The notes under the pieces were generated by a model, which was given only the letters and a program-made list of their open reading frames with translations, was not told where the DNA came from and did no database searches. 64,000 bases of DNA from UBA11612 sp965228575. GTDB lineage: Bacteria; Pseudomonadota; Alphaproteobacteria; Rhodospirillales; Rhodospirillaceae. Shown here one piece after another: positions 1-9,350 of this stretch (position 1 is the first letter of the stretch; the number at the start of each line of letters is the position of its first letter). Both the position numbers and the translations under genes were made by a program. The stretch lies in the NCBI GenBank assembly GCA_965228575.1, contig CBDDHW010000005.1, forward strand, positions 35,922-99,921. Direction: 5' to 3'.

Positions 1-1139
1 CCGGCCTGCATCTCCACGGCCTCCCCCTTAGCGATGTTCTGGGAGCCGTTTCTAGGTTCGGGGTGCAATATATGCGTCTGAACGAATTTGAGCTCGACCG
101 CAGCGGAAACAGCCGTGTTTTCCCCGGTTTGAGGGTCCGGGTACGCGTCCGCGACCTTAACCAAAGCACGATAGAGTGACGGCGCGGAACCTTGCCCATA
201 ACTTGAGTGATGAGTCGACAGTGATCTCACCAGCCGTCGATTCCAGTCATCGATATCCACATACCCGCCTAAAATACCCTCGGCGCTTTCCGGCGAAAGT
301 TTCAGGCTGAAGCGAACATCCTTCATCCATTGAATGGTATGGGTATTGAAGGGCTCAGACCACGGAATACCAATATCCAATGCGTTGGTGGTCAATACTC
401 CATCTACGATTTTCCCCTTGAACTCTCGGATAAATCTTTTTCCCCACCGTGCGTCAACGCGCTGTGTTCCACCAGAAATGAATCCTTTTCCGGACGCGTC
501 TGTAAGCAAATTGTCGAGGCCGCGATAAGTTGTGACCGTTACTTCATCGTCATTCGTCAAATTGTCGATGTCGGTGATCTCTATCAACAACCGATTCACA
601 CCATATCGCTGTAACCAAACATTGCTGAAGTGGTAAAAGGCACCATCCGGGCCCCGATATCCAACGACACATCCTAAGGCCCTGTACAATTGGTTATCGA
701 TTCCCTGATCGCCATCAGGGCTGACAAAGTCGTTCGAATCAATACGACCATCGAGATTTAGCCCAGGCGCTGTATTCCCGACCGCTTCATGAAACGGAAA
801 CGGTTCTTCTGAAGTTCCTGGGTGATATACTTCGCTTTCGCGCGCGAGCTGAGTTTCCAGAAGGGTTCTCTTCGTACCGTCATTGGGAAACAGAAGCGCA
901 AATTGCTCCCTTGGTCCGAGGTTAAAACCATTAGGGCACTCTGTTTCCCCCTCCGGAGTTTGATATACGGCCCAGTATTTATGAGTGAGAACATATCCGA
1001 TCTTCCCTTCCGGCAAGACCGAAGAGTCGCCTGCAAACACGGTGCCCGCGCTGCACAACGCCAAAAAGAAACCGGCCGCAAACACGCTCGGCTTACGCAC
1101 GCATCGGCTATCTCTATTTCTCATAGGCTGACAGTTCAT
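1..1139 (-). CDS. Exported protein of unknown family, copy 1 (3' end cut by the window edge)
   Basis: The reading frame is open from the ATG at 1139 to base 1, so at least 379 codons are present and the C-terminus lies outside the window. An AGGGA ribosome site precedes the ATG; a second in-frame ATG is at 1124. The protein begins with a basic stretch and a hydrophobic segment ending TVFA-GD, a Sec-type signal peptide. The rest aligns throughout with the protein at 1213-2379, sharing for example IGYVLTHKYWAVYQTP, DGTKRTL, NTHTIQWMKDVRF and AYPDP-TGENTAVSAA. The two genes are therefore a tandem duplication. I recognise no catalytic motif or domain. It is the last visible gene of the run that starts with the DUF1592 lipoprotein, so a periplasmic or surface role linked to those proteins is inferred from position only. 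Confidence 0.85.
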   Translation of the reverse strand, partial: MNCQPMRNRDSRCVRKPSVFAAGFFLALCSAGTVFAGDSSVLPEGKIGYVLTHKYWAVYQTPEGETECPNGFNLGPREQFALLFPNDGTKRTLLETQLARESEVYHPGTSEEPFPFHEAVGNTAPGLNLDGRIDSNDFVSPDGDQGIDNQLYRALGCVVGYRGPDGAFYHFSNVWLQRYGVNRLLIEITDIDNLTNDDEVTVTTYRGLDNLLTDASGKGFISGGTQRVDARWGKRFIREFKGKIVDGVLTTNALDIGIPWSEPFNTHTIQWMKDVRFSLKLSPESAEGILGGYVDIDDWNRRLVRSLSTHHSSYGQGSAPSLYRALVKVADAYPDPQTGENTAVSAAVELKFVQTHILHPEPRNGSQNIAKGEAVEMQA

Positions 1140-1212
1140 AGGGTTTCCCTAAACTTCAAACGCCACCGTTAGCGCACATTTATGAGAACCCCCACGAACA
1201 TTTCAGACCAGT

Positions 1213-2379
1213 TTAGTTCGCAGACGCGACCCGGTTTGTTTCACGCTCTTGCTCGTCCGATGCAATCTCTTGCCCCGTTGATTCCGGCTCGGGATGCAAA
1301 ATATACACTTGAGTAAATCTGAGTTCAGCGGCAGAGGAAACAGCCGTATTCTCACCAGTTTCCGGATCTGGGTAAGCATCGGCCAACTTGCGCAGTGCCC
1401 GATACACGGATGGTGCCGAGACTTGTCCATAACTCGCGTGGTGCGTTGACCAGGCTCGGATGAACCGTTGATTCCAGTTTTCAACATCAACGTACCCGCC
1501 CAAAAGGCCTTCTGCTCCCACAGGGGTCAGTCTCAGATTAAATCGCACATCCTTCATCCATTGGATCGTATGGGTATTAAATGTCTCCGACCATGGCACA
1601 CCTAAATCTTTGGCTTCAGTGGTCAGGACACCATCGACAATTTTGCCTTTGAATGTTTCGCTCAGTCGTTTGCCCCAACGTGCATCGACACGTTGAGTCG
1701 AGCCTGCCATAAATCCTTTTCCTGTCGCGTCGTACATCAGATCATCAAGTCCGCGATAGAAGGTTACGGTGACATCGTCATCGTTTACCAAGCTCTCGAT
1801 GTCGGTGATTTCAAACATCATGCGATTTACGCCATATTGTTGCATATAGGCATTTTCAAAATGGTAGATCGCGCCATCGGGACCGCGATACCCACCGACG
1901 CAGCCTAACGCCCGGTATAGTTGGTTATCGATACCTTCATCGCCGTCGGGACTCATAAAATCATTTGGACTGACCTGTCCATCGAGATCTAAGCCAAAAG
2001 CAATATCGCTTTGAACCAAGTGAAAGGGATATGGCTCTTCCGATGTCGTTGGGTGATACACCTCACTCTCACGCGCGAGCTGCGTTTCCATTAGCGTACG
2101 TTTCGTACCATCATCAGGGAATAATTTTGCGAATTGTTCGCGCGGACCGTCGTTGAAGCCGTTTGGACATTCCGCTTTCCCGTCGGGTGTTTGATACACC
2201 GCCCAATACTTATGTGTAAGGACGTAGCCGATCCGTCCATCCTTTAATACTGCCGATGCAGCGTCATCGCCTGAAGCGATCGCGCCGCCAACAGTACAAA
2301 TTGAAAGAGCAATCGCTGCGGTAAAGGCGCGTGTCGCCACCGCCGGCTGTCTAACTTTAAATGACAAATCACGTTTCAT
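1213..2379 (-). CDS. Exported protein of unknown family, copy 2
   Basis: This is a 388-residue protein whose ATG at 2379 follows GGGAGATACAC. The first ~36 residues form a long signal peptide (basic KRDLSFKVR, hydrophobic AFTAAIALSICTVGGAIAS, cleavage near ASG-DD). The mature part is rich in Asp, Tyr and Trp and has no membrane segment, heme motif or enzyme signature that I can name. It is colinear with the protein encoded at 1-1139. It lies 31 bases downstream of the Lipoprotein_15-type gene and 73 bases upstream of copy 1, consistent with cotranscription. I do not recognise the family. The duplication and the export signal are the firm facts. Confidence 0.88.
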   Translation of the reverse strand: MKRDLSFKVRQPAVATRAFTAAIALSICTVGGAIASGDDAASAVLKDGRIGYVLTHKYWAVYQTPDGKAECPNGFNDGPREQFAKLFPDDGTKRTLMETQLARESEVYHPTTSEEPYPFHLVQSDIAFGLDLDGQVSPNDFMSPDGDEGIDNQLYRALGCVGGYRGPDGAIYHFENAYMQQYGVNRMMFEITDIESLVNDDDVTVTFYRGLDDLMYDATGKGFMAGSTQRVDARWGKRLSETFKGKIVDGVLTTEAKDLGVPWSETFNTHTIQWMKDVRFNLRLTPVGAEGLLGGYVDVENWNQRFIRAWSTHHASYGQVSAPSVYRALRKLADAYPDPETGENTAVSSAAELRFTQVYILHPEPESTGQEIASDEQERETNRVASAN

Positions 2380-2410
2380 GTGTATCTCCCAGAGTCGCAG
2401 TCCGTTGCCG

Positions 2411-3796
2411 TTAGCCGGCGTTGTTTAAAAAATCATCTCTTAGCCAAAACGCCTTAAAGCCGTTCCGGTATCCATTGAATTCACCCGAGCTGTCACCTTC
2501 GGAATCGCCTGGCCTTTTATCTCCAACAAAGTTGAAAACAGGGCGCCCTCGATATGCCCAAACATGAATTGCATCTTCTTGCCCCGGCTCCGCGTGCTTT
2601 CCAGTGTTCGGGTCGATCGCCATAACACTCCATGCACGACTCCCAGACTCGGCATCCTTGGACGCGAGCACGTAGGGCCACGTTTCATGGCATTTCTCGA
2701 TATCCCCACCGCCGCAAACCGCGAGACGATAGGCTTGAGTACTACCTGGATGATCACACGCTAGCTGATCACGCGCATCATCGCCGCAGTTGTAGACATA
2801 AATCGTCCGCCCCCGTGAGTCGGCAAGCACATGCCCGACATTCCCATCTTGGATCGTGAATTCATCAGGCGGCGCGGGATTTTTTTGTGTAAATACATTA
2901 CTCCATCCCGCAACATCGCTGCCGACAAAACTACGATACCGGGTGTCATTGAGATGCCTGTATACCGGCTTCCCCCTGAACGCCCACTGCTGGATACCTG
3001 GAGAACGTTCAAATACAGTCCATTCGCCTCTCGCCTGCGCGGCCTCTGGAGCAAGAACTGGATCCCAAGTTTCTAGGCACTTGCCTGTGCAATTGGACTT
3101 GTTTTCCTCATCCTGATCCCAAGCATATATCGCGTAACCTTCGTGGTCGGTTAGCATACGGCCTGTCTTAACTTGTGCGACTTTGAACGATGGCGGGACA
3201 TTTGGAGTCGGTCCTACGGGTGTACGAACCGCCGGTCCATCATTCGCCTTTTGAAATTTTGTACCACCCAAAACGTCTCCAGGCTGCTCATCCAGTACCG
3301 ATGTGTAAAGTGGATAGCCGTCATAAGACCACTGCATGGCCCCATCTTCGCGCTCTACGATGGTCCACTTGCCAACTTCTTCCGCATCCTCATCGGCCAA
3401 TACAGGAGGCCAAACCTCAGTGCATGTTGGACGTGTGTCGAGCTCGGGGAGTTCAAATCCACCCGGGTATGGGCTCATCAAGCCTGAGTTCGTAGTAAAC
3501 AACTCATCACCACACGTGGAAGGCTGGTCTTTACGATCTCCGAGATCACCATTTCGCAGGTCGTGAAGTTCCCAGCGATAAAGAGTTTTACCGTTAGGAT
3601 CGGCAAACACAGGGCCCTCTAGTTCCGTCGCCTGCACGGAAAAGCCAGGAGGCATTTGCTCCTCTACATAATCTTCGGAAGCGGGATTGGTTTCTGACCG
3701 CCAATAATCTTGGGCAACGGCCGGCGCTGCCGCAGCTACACAAAACGCAATCGACGTAACGGTGATACCGCGACTCAATTTTTGACTTAGAGTCAT
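2411..3796 (-). CDS. Secreted protein with three Lipoprotein_15-type repeats
   Basis: This is a 461-residue exported protein. It has a Sec signal peptide (residues 1-29, cleavage after AVA) and the start follows AGAGGTAGTCT. Three copies of the secreted-repeat domain of unknown function (Lipoprotein_15 type) can be read at roughly 60-180, 210-285 and 320-440. Each has a pattern like GxxLxDxxGxxxYxW, a Cys-containing segment before WPPVL/WDPVL/WPYVL, a W-x-V stretch, and QWSYDGYPLY, QWAFRGKPVY or VWAYRGRPVF. Many Cys are present in pairs, suggesting disulfides in the periplasm or outside the cell. The molecular function of this repeat is unknown. It lies within the run that also encodes two DUF1552 proteins and the DUF1592-type lipoprotein, so it probably belongs to the same surface system. 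Confidence 0.88.
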   Translation of the reverse strand: MTLSQKLSRGITVTSIAFCVAAAAPAVAQDYWRSETNPASEDYVEEQMPPGFSVQATELEGPVFADPNGKTLYRWELHDLRNGDLGDRKDQPSTCGDELFTTNSGLMSPYPGGFELPELDTRPTCTEVWPPVLADEDAEEVGKWTIVEREDGAMQWSYDGYPLYTSVLDEQPGDVLGGTKFQKANDGPAVRTPVGPTPNVPPSFKVAQVKTGRMLTDHEGYAIYAWDQDEENKSNCTGKCLETWDPVLAPEAAQARGEWTVFERSPGIQQWAFRGKPVYRHLNDTRYRSFVGSDVAGWSNVFTQKNPAPPDEFTIQDGNVGHVLADSRGRTIYVYNCGDDARDQLACDHPGSTQAYRLAVCGGGDIEKCHETWPYVLASKDAESGSRAWSVMAIDPNTGKHAEPGQEDAIHVWAYRGRPVFNFVGDKRPGDSEGDSSGEFNGYRNGFKAFWLRDDFLNNAG

Positions 3797-3862
3797 AGAC
3801 TACCTCTTTTTACCTATCTAAGTTTCGCACGCACAAACTTCAAATTTCAAAACAACCCACAT

Positions 3863-5197
3863 TTATGCCAAAATTTCTCCTACCGGGTCGGACACGTTGT
3901 TGCTGTTCGTACCCCATGACGGCGTATCCACGCCCATCACCCTCAACGCCGTATAGCCGAGACGCGCGACTGTTGTGGCGCCAGCATCAATATGCATACC
4001 CGTTTTGATGCGGCCACCTGCTCGACCGGCCATAAATGCCGGCATACCGTCGACAGAGTGAATCCGCGCATTGCCAACGTCCGTCATCGCGTAAATCAAT
4101 ACGTTGTCGAGCAACGTCCCGTCACCCTCCTCAAAATTCGCAAAGGCGTGCACGTAGTTTGCCCAGGACTCCATCGCCCGGCGAGTAAACCACGACGCAA
4201 TTGGCTGATACCCAAGGGTATGGTCAATCGGCTCTTCGTGAGTTGTCGTATGGTGAGGCTTTGCGTAACCCGGTCTAATGATTGATGACGCCCCAATAGA
4301 GTAAACCATATTAAAAACACGGGTCTGATCACAAGCCACGGCCATGGCCAGAAGCTCGGCCATAATCTTATGTCGGCCCGCAACAACTTCCTCCTCCCTG
4401 CCCATTACCGTATCCCCGGGTTCAGCGCCTGGACGACAAGCTTCAATAGGCTCGGGTTTCGTTAAACGGTGCTCGAATTGTTTCTCGAGGTGGCGAAGTC
4501 CTGTGAAATACTGGTCAAGGCGAGCACGATCTTCCATACCAACCTTTTTCATGAGGCTACTGGTTTCCTCCATAACCCCAGACAACACACTCTTGCGCAC
4601 CATAACTTTGGGGTCCGGGGTAAATGAATCCGCATTCGGATCTTGAAACTCTGGACCAAACAACCGGGTATAGAATTCGATCGGTGACCATTCCGCCGCA
4701 TTCGGTGTGTTACTATTTTCGTAACTAATACTGTCTTTTACGTCGCCGGTTGCTGTTGCGGTTAGGGACTTAAATCGCGTCGAGCGACCAATCTGATTTG
4801 CAATAGTTACGTCAATGGTTTCGCCGGGAATGTCGGTATTGTCCTTCGGTGCACTCCCGGTAGTTTGAATAATCCAGCCAGAGGAATGACCAAGAAGCGG
4901 CATATTATCGAGGTAAGCCGTGAGATTGGTGAACAAGTTAATGTGCTGCTTAACTGGCGCCCAGGAGGCAATTTCCTCAGTCAACTCATAGTCGAATCCC
5001 GTTTTCTCTGGAATGAACACCTTCGCGTTCATACCCAGCCCCCAAGACCAGGTACCAAAACGCACCGGCATAGGTTCCCCGGAAGCTAGGGCCGTCCCGT
5101 TGCCATTCAGGAACATATTGAGTAGCGGCAAGCCGACGGTCACCGCTCCGCCGTTTAGCATTCCACGCAATACGCGACGTCTATTTAGTCTGTTCAC
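3863..5197 (-). CDS. DUF1552 family exported protein, copy 1
   Basis: The frame opens at a TTG at 5212, but I prefer the GTG at 5197. It has GGGAGAG at the right distance and gives an N-terminus matching the tandem copy (xxLNRRRVLRGM); this makes 444 residues. The N-terminus is a twin-arginine-like signal (NRRRVLRG plus a hydrophobic stretch ending TALASG). The body matches the DUF1552 family as I know it, with the segments FGTWSWGLGMN, NLFTNLTAY, SLTATATGD and ARLDQYFTGLRHLE. DUF1552 proteins usually lie beside DUF1592/1588/1585 proteins, as here, but their biochemical role is unknown. The paralog at 5312-6649 is very similar along its whole length. Transcription probably continues from the DUF1592 gene. 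Confidence 0.88.
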   Translation of the reverse strand: MNRLNRRRVLRGMLNGGAVTVGLPLLNMFLNGNGTALASGEPMPVRFGTWSWGLGMNAKVFIPEKTGFDYELTEEIASWAPVKQHINLFTNLTAYLDNMPLLGHSSGWIIQTTGSAPKDNTDIPGETIDVTIANQIGRSTRFKSLTATATGDVKDSISYENSNTPNAAEWSPIEFYTRLFGPEFQDPNADSFTPDPKVMVRKSVLSGVMEETSSLMKKVGMEDRARLDQYFTGLRHLEKQFEHRLTKPEPIEACRPGAEPGDTVMGREEEVVAGRHKIMAELLAMAVACDQTRVFNMVYSIGASSIIRPGYAKPHHTTTHEEPIDHTLGYQPIASWFTRRAMESWANYVHAFANFEEGDGTLLDNVLIYAMTDVGNARIHSVDGMPAFMAGRAGGRIKTGMHIDAGATTVARLGYTALRVMGVDTPSWGTNSNNVSDPVGEILA

Positions 5198-5311
5198 CTT
5201 CAACTCTCCCAATCCAAATGGTCGGCAGCAGCGTCTTGACGTTGCAAGGCGCTGCTGACGATGACTACATCGAAGGCCCCAATCGCAGAGACCGCGGAAA
5301 ACGTTTCTGAC

Positions 5312-6649
5312 TTAGACTAAAATTTCTCCTACCTCTTTGGAGGTATTGTTGCTCTTTGTTCCCCAAGACGGTGTATCCACACCCATGAGACGCAAGGATG
5401 TGTAACCGAGACGCGCTGTCGTGGTACCACCGGCATCAATATGCAACCCGGTCTTCACGCGCCCACCCGCACGACCAGCCATAAAGGCCGGCATGCCATC
5501 TAGGGAGTGAATCCGAGCATAACCCACATCGGTGGACGCATAGATCAGCACGTTGTCCAGTAACGTCCCGTCGCCTTCCTTGATGTTTGAGAAGATCGAA
5601 ACATAATCTGCCCAGGATTCCATGGCGCGGCGAGTAAACCAAGACGCGGTCGGTTGGTACCCCAAGCGCGTATCCAAAGGCTCTTCGTGCGTCGTGGTGT
5701 GGTGGGGCTTCTCGTACCCAACCTTGAGAGTTGAAGTCCCGCGCGCTGCGTAAGACATATTGAAAACCCGGGTCTGGTCACAAGCCACCGCCATAGCCAT
5801 AAGCTCAGACATAATCCGGTGGCGAGCGGCAACCAACTCGGATTGTTTGCCTTGCGGTAATTCTTCTTGCGGGCCTTCACCTGGTACACATGCAGCGATG
5901 GGTTCGGGCTTGGTAAGTCTTTGCTCGAACTGTTGTTCAAGGTGACGAAGGCCAGTGAAGTATTGATCAAGGCGCTCTCGATCTTCAGCACCCACCTTCT
6001 TCATCAAGGAACGAGTATCGTCCATTACCCCCGACAACACGCTCTTGCGCACCATAATATTGGGGTCTGGAGTGAAAGACTCCGCATTTGGATCAGGAAA
6101 CTCAGGACCAAACAACCGCGTGTAAAATTCCATCGGCGACCATTCGGGTGCATTCGGTGTATTGCCGTTCTCGTAGCTGATTGTATCTTTTACATCACCG
6201 GTTGCCGTCGCCGTCAAAGACTTGAAGCGAGTTGAGCGACTGATTTGATTGGCAATTGTGACATCAATAGTCTCGCCAGGAATATCTGTTCCGTCCTTTG
6301 GAGCAGTTCCCGTTCTTTGAATGACCCAGCCAGATGTGTGGCAAAGAAGCGGCATATTGTCCCGATACGCCGTAAGGTTTGTAAACAGATTGATGTGCTG
6401 CTTAACGGGTGCCCAAGATGCAATTTCCTCAGGAAGGTCATAGTCAGCGCCGGTTTTTTTAGGAATGAATACTTTCGAATTCATTCCTAATCCCCAAGAC
6501 CATGTTCCAAAACGCACGGGCATAGGTTCGCCAGAGGCGAGCGCCGTACCGTTACCATTCAAAAATACATTAAGCAGCGGCAACCCAACCGTAACCGCCC
6601 CGCCATTTAACATGCCGCGCAGAACACGGCGTCTATTTAATCCACTCAT
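5312..6649 (-). CDS. DUF1552 family exported protein, copy 2
   Basis: This is a 445-residue protein with its ATG at 6649 after GGGGGAGAACGTT. The Tat-like signal is LNRRRVLRGMLNGGAV followed by a hydrophobic stretch and TALASG. It is colinear with the copy at 3863-5197, and most residues are identical by eye, including the HTTTHEEP segment and the TPSWGT ending. Differences cluster in the middle, where copy 2 reads GEGPQEELPQGKQSEL and copy 1 reads GAEPGDTVMGREEEV, and around the segment before KPHHTTTHEEP. The start lies 12 bases downstream of the DUF1592-type gene, so the two are almost certainly cotranscribed. It is probably exported folded through Tat; whether it binds a cofactor is not visible. 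Confidence 0.9.
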   Translation of the reverse strand: MSGLNRRRVLRGMLNGGAVTVGLPLLNVFLNGNGTALASGEPMPVRFGTWSWGLGMNSKVFIPKKTGADYDLPEEIASWAPVKQHINLFTNLTAYRDNMPLLCHTSGWVIQRTGTAPKDGTDIPGETIDVTIANQISRSTRFKSLTATATGDVKDTISYENGNTPNAPEWSPMEFYTRLFGPEFPDPNAESFTPDPNIMVRKSVLSGVMDDTRSLMKKVGAEDRERLDQYFTGLRHLEQQFEQRLTKPEPIAACVPGEGPQEELPQGKQSELVAARHRIMSELMAMAVACDQTRVFNMSYAARGTSTLKVGYEKPHHTTTHEEPLDTRLGYQPTASWFTRRAMESWADYVSIFSNIKEGDGTLLDNVLIYASTDVGYARIHSLDGMPAFMAGRAGGRVKTGLHIDAGGTTTARLGYTSLRLMGVDTPSWGTKSNNTSKEVGEILV

Positions 6650-6661
6650 AACGTTCTCCCC

Positions 6662-8416
6662 CTAATTTGTGTGGTCTGAGGTTATTTGTGACAGTTGCCC
6701 ATGGGCGAGTGCTGCCATCAGGTCCTCAGGAACATCAACCGTCGAAAACGCGTTGCTCAAGGTAATCGTGCGCAACAAGTCCCGAAGCTTGTACCCTTGC
6801 GCCTCAAACTGCGTCGTGAAGTGCTGCAACAACGGACGATCATTGCGTGTCGACGCGCCGCCCGTGCCATAGCTGTAAATCCGCTCAACAAGACATGACG
6901 GTAACGCCGGGTGATCACGCAACGCACGGGACAAGCCCACAACGTTGTTGTACTCAACCCCATCAAGGGTCCCGCTCGTGTCAATCGGGTTGCCGTTCTC
7001 CGTCTCACGGAACCGCCCCGCACCATCAAACGCCTCAAGCGCAAGACCCATCGGATCGGTGATCTTGTGACAGCCCGCACACACAGGGTTCTCAAGGTGC
7101 GCATTCACACGGTCACGCTGCGTCGGGTAGTTCGCATCGGGGTTGTTGACCAGAGAAAAGTCCACATCCGGCGGCGCGCCAGGAACAGGCTGACACAGCA
7201 GCAACTCACGCAGCGCCTTCCCACGCAAGGTCGGCGAACTCCGGCCCGGGTGAGAGTGAACCGCCAGGAAGCTGATCTGGGTCAGCAATCCTTCCCGCGG
7301 GCTTCCTTCCGGAAACTCGTACGGGCTCCATCCCGGGGTCGCCGGCAACTGGTAAAGGGCCGCCAGCGACGGGGAGATAAACGTCGAACGGGTCGTGTAA
7401 AGATCGCGATAGTCCGCATCTTTGGTCAAAAGGTGATCAACAACCGTCCGCAGGGTTTGCTCACGTGCATCCGCCACCGTCACACCCGTAAAGGACGGGT
7501 ACACCAACGGATCTTTGGCCAGCGTGTCAAAGTCGTCATGGGCAAACATGTCATCAAAGAAGGCGCGCATCCCGTCTTCAAGCCGCGGGCTCTCAAGCAT
7601 CATGTTCACAACCCGCGCACGGCCATTGGCCGTATGGATCTCGCCGCCCTCGGCCGCATCCAGCAACGCTGCATCCGGGCCGGCATTCCACAAGAAAAAG
7701 CTCAACCGCGAGGCCAGCGAATACGCATCCAGGCGCTCAACACCAGGACGGTTCGGATCAGGCTCAGACGATTCAACAATAAACAGCATCTCAGGGCTGA
7801 TCAGCATCCCCTCAAGCGCAATCGCAAGGCCGGTGTAAAAGTCTTCAAGGCGGTCCGCCGCATCACTGGCTTTCGTCGCCGCATCGTCCACCTCCACATC
7901 GCTCAAAGGACGGCGGTACAGTAAACGGCCTACCTCGCCTAAAAACGCCGCCGCGCAGGCCTTGTCAGACGCATCCAACGCCGCAGGCTGGCAGGGAATC
8001 AGAAAATTACGGTGCTCCGCATCAACAACCTGGCCAGAAACCGACGACGCCGTGCGCTGGTACTGCTCAAGCTGAGCGGCTGTCACACCAGCCGTCGCCG
8101 CTCCGTTCGCCAGCAAACCACTGGTCCGCTGAAGCGGGGGAAACTTCGTCCCCAAATCAATGCTCGGGCCAAACGTATGCGCCAATGTGTTGAGGTATTG
8201 ATCAGAGCTGATCAGCCGCATGCGCATCGGCGTGCCGCCAACATCAGGCTCAGTAGCCACAATCTCAGCGTTCAGCGCAGCCGTCTCGTTCATCGGCGCA
8301 GGCCCAGAACAGCTCGCCAAGCCAAGCGCCGCTACCACTCCAAGCGCTCCAACACGAAGCTTGCTAGATACCCCGCCTCTAACGCAGGACAATACGTCTT
8401 CTCTCTTCACTTCCAC
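6662..8416 (-). CDS. DUF1592/DUF1588/DUF1585-type lipoprotein with CxxCH motif
   Basis: The frame opens at an ATG at 8449, but a GTG at 8416 has a strong AGGAGA site seven bases upstream and gives a proper signal, so I use it (584 residues). A lipobox (GLASC) follows a hydrophobic segment, so the protein should be lipid-anchored. Domains in order, by family resemblance, are a DUF1587-like start (QYLNTLAHTFG), DUF1595 (LYRRPLSDVEV), DUF1592 (LASRLSFFLWNAGPD), DUF1588 (REGLLTQISFLAVHSHPGR, then NPVCAGCHKITDPMGLALE) and a C-terminal DUF1585 region. CAGCH can bind heme c. This domain set is typical of planctomycete surface proteins and occurs with DUF1552 partners. Base composition is visibly richer in G+C than the neighbours. 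Confidence 0.88.
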   Translation of the reverse strand: MEVKREDVLSCVRGGVSSKLRVGALGVVAALGLASCSGPAPMNETAALNAEIVATEPDVGGTPMRMRLISSDQYLNTLAHTFGPSIDLGTKFPPLQRTSGLLANGAATAGVTAAQLEQYQRTASSVSGQVVDAEHRNFLIPCQPAALDASDKACAAAFLGEVGRLLYRRPLSDVEVDDAATKASDAADRLEDFYTGLAIALEGMLISPEMLFIVESSEPDPNRPGVERLDAYSLASRLSFFLWNAGPDAALLDAAEGGEIHTANGRARVVNMMLESPRLEDGMRAFFDDMFAHDDFDTLAKDPLVYPSFTGVTVADAREQTLRTVVDHLLTKDADYRDLYTTRSTFISPSLAALYQLPATPGWSPYEFPEGSPREGLLTQISFLAVHSHPGRSSPTLRGKALRELLLCQPVPGAPPDVDFSLVNNPDANYPTQRDRVNAHLENPVCAGCHKITDPMGLALEAFDGAGRFRETENGNPIDTSGTLDGVEYNNVVGLSRALRDHPALPSCLVERIYSYGTGGASTRNDRPLLQHFTTQFEAQGYKLRDLLRTITLSNAFSTVDVPEDLMAALAHGQLSQITSDHTN

Positions 8417-8592
8417 TTCGCGTCTCCTCAATATTAAAACGCCATACATCGCCCATTCTAATGAACAACATAATTAGGCGCATCTCTTATCGGCCAAGGT
8501 GCTTCAACATACATGTAAATATGCGCAAGAAAATTTCAAATCAGAGCGCATTTAGGGTATCAAATTGTGCGATAGGGGATTTAGGCCGAATC

Positions 8593-9204
8593 CTAGCCTA
8601 CCCCGCGGTTCCAAGACCCCGAAATCCCCTTCAACGCCATATTGACGATAAGATCAGACACATCATCTATGGATGCTGACCCTTTGGGGTCATACCAAAT
8701 GTGCGTCCAATTAATCATTCCAAAGAAAATCATCGCCGCGGGACTCACCAGCTCCGGCGCCGACTTCAGTTCAGGTTGAAGTTGCGAGAAAATGTCGGCG
8801 ACCGCACGCACTAGTCGTGACTGCCGTTCAATGATCAAATTCCTCCGCTCTGGTGGAAGATGATAGAGCTCGTTCGACAAAACTTTGTGGCGCGCAGCAG
8901 CACCGGAATACAATTTCATCAGAGCTGGCACTAGCGCGCGAAGTTTTTGATCCGGCGATGCATCGGTTTCGATAACGCGCGATGCTGCCTCCCATAGCGC
9001 TTGGACATGAGAGTCCATCGCCTCAAAAAGAATATCTTCCTTTGATGAAAAATAATGATAAATCAGAGATTTAGATGTTTTACAGGACTTTGCGAGATCA
9101 GCGACCGACGTTCCCAAAAATCCAGCAGTAGAAAATAAATCCACCGCTTTATCGATTATAATCTCGCGCCGCTGTTCAAAATCAGCGGCCTGATTCCTAG
9201 CCAT
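8593..9204 (-). CDS. TetR family transcriptional regulator
   Basis: This is a 203-residue protein with its ATG after GGAGATAGA. Residues ~10-60 form the TetR helix-turn-helix domain (IIDKAVDLFSTAGFLGTSVADLAKSC, then SLIYHYFSSKEDIL). The C-terminal two thirds are helical and should hold the ligand pocket. It resembles regulators of fatty-acid or xenobiotic metabolism, but the ligand cannot be read. A perfect 14-bp palindrome lies 72 bases upstream of its start, suggesting autoregulation. It sits between the peptide transporter operon (upstream) and the DUF1592/DUF1552 run (downstream) and may control either. Confidence 0.92.
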   Translation of the reverse strand: MARNQAADFEQRREIIIDKAVDLFSTAGFLGTSVADLAKSCKTSKSLIYHYFSSKEDILFEAMDSHVQALWEAASRVIETDASPDQKLRALVPALMKLYSGAAARHKVLSNELYHLPPERRNLIIERQSRLVRAVADIFSQLQPELKSAPELVSPAAMIFFGMINWTHIWYDPKGSASIDDVSDLIVNMALKGISGSWNRGVG

Positions 9205-9275
9205 TCTATCTCCTGCTTATCGGCCCATCTCAGTGTCGTTCTCGACTTACCCCGCTCAGGATTAATGGGCAAGAG

Positions 9276-9289
9276 TGACCGAACGGTCA
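9276..9289. promoter_or_regulatory. Palindromic TetR-type operator
   Basis: The sequence TGACCGAACGGTCA is a perfect inverted repeat (TGACCG, AA, CGGTCA). It lies between the end of the ATPase gene at 9351 and the start of the TetR gene at 9204. Operators of TetR regulators are commonly palindromes of this size with ACCG half-sites, and this position suits autorepression. That the regulator binds here is inferred. Confidence 0.6.
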
Positions 9290-9350
9290 GACGCAAAATC
9301 CCATCAAAGTTTTATAAAAAATGCGCTTATCGATGCCATGACGGTATCGA

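Noticed and set aside
6911..7924. 337-residue plus-strand frame rich in Arg, Ile, Thr and Val
   Set aside because: It lies entirely opposite the DUF1592-type gene, has no recognisable domain and no gene-like start. It arises from the G/C-rich third positions of the real gene.
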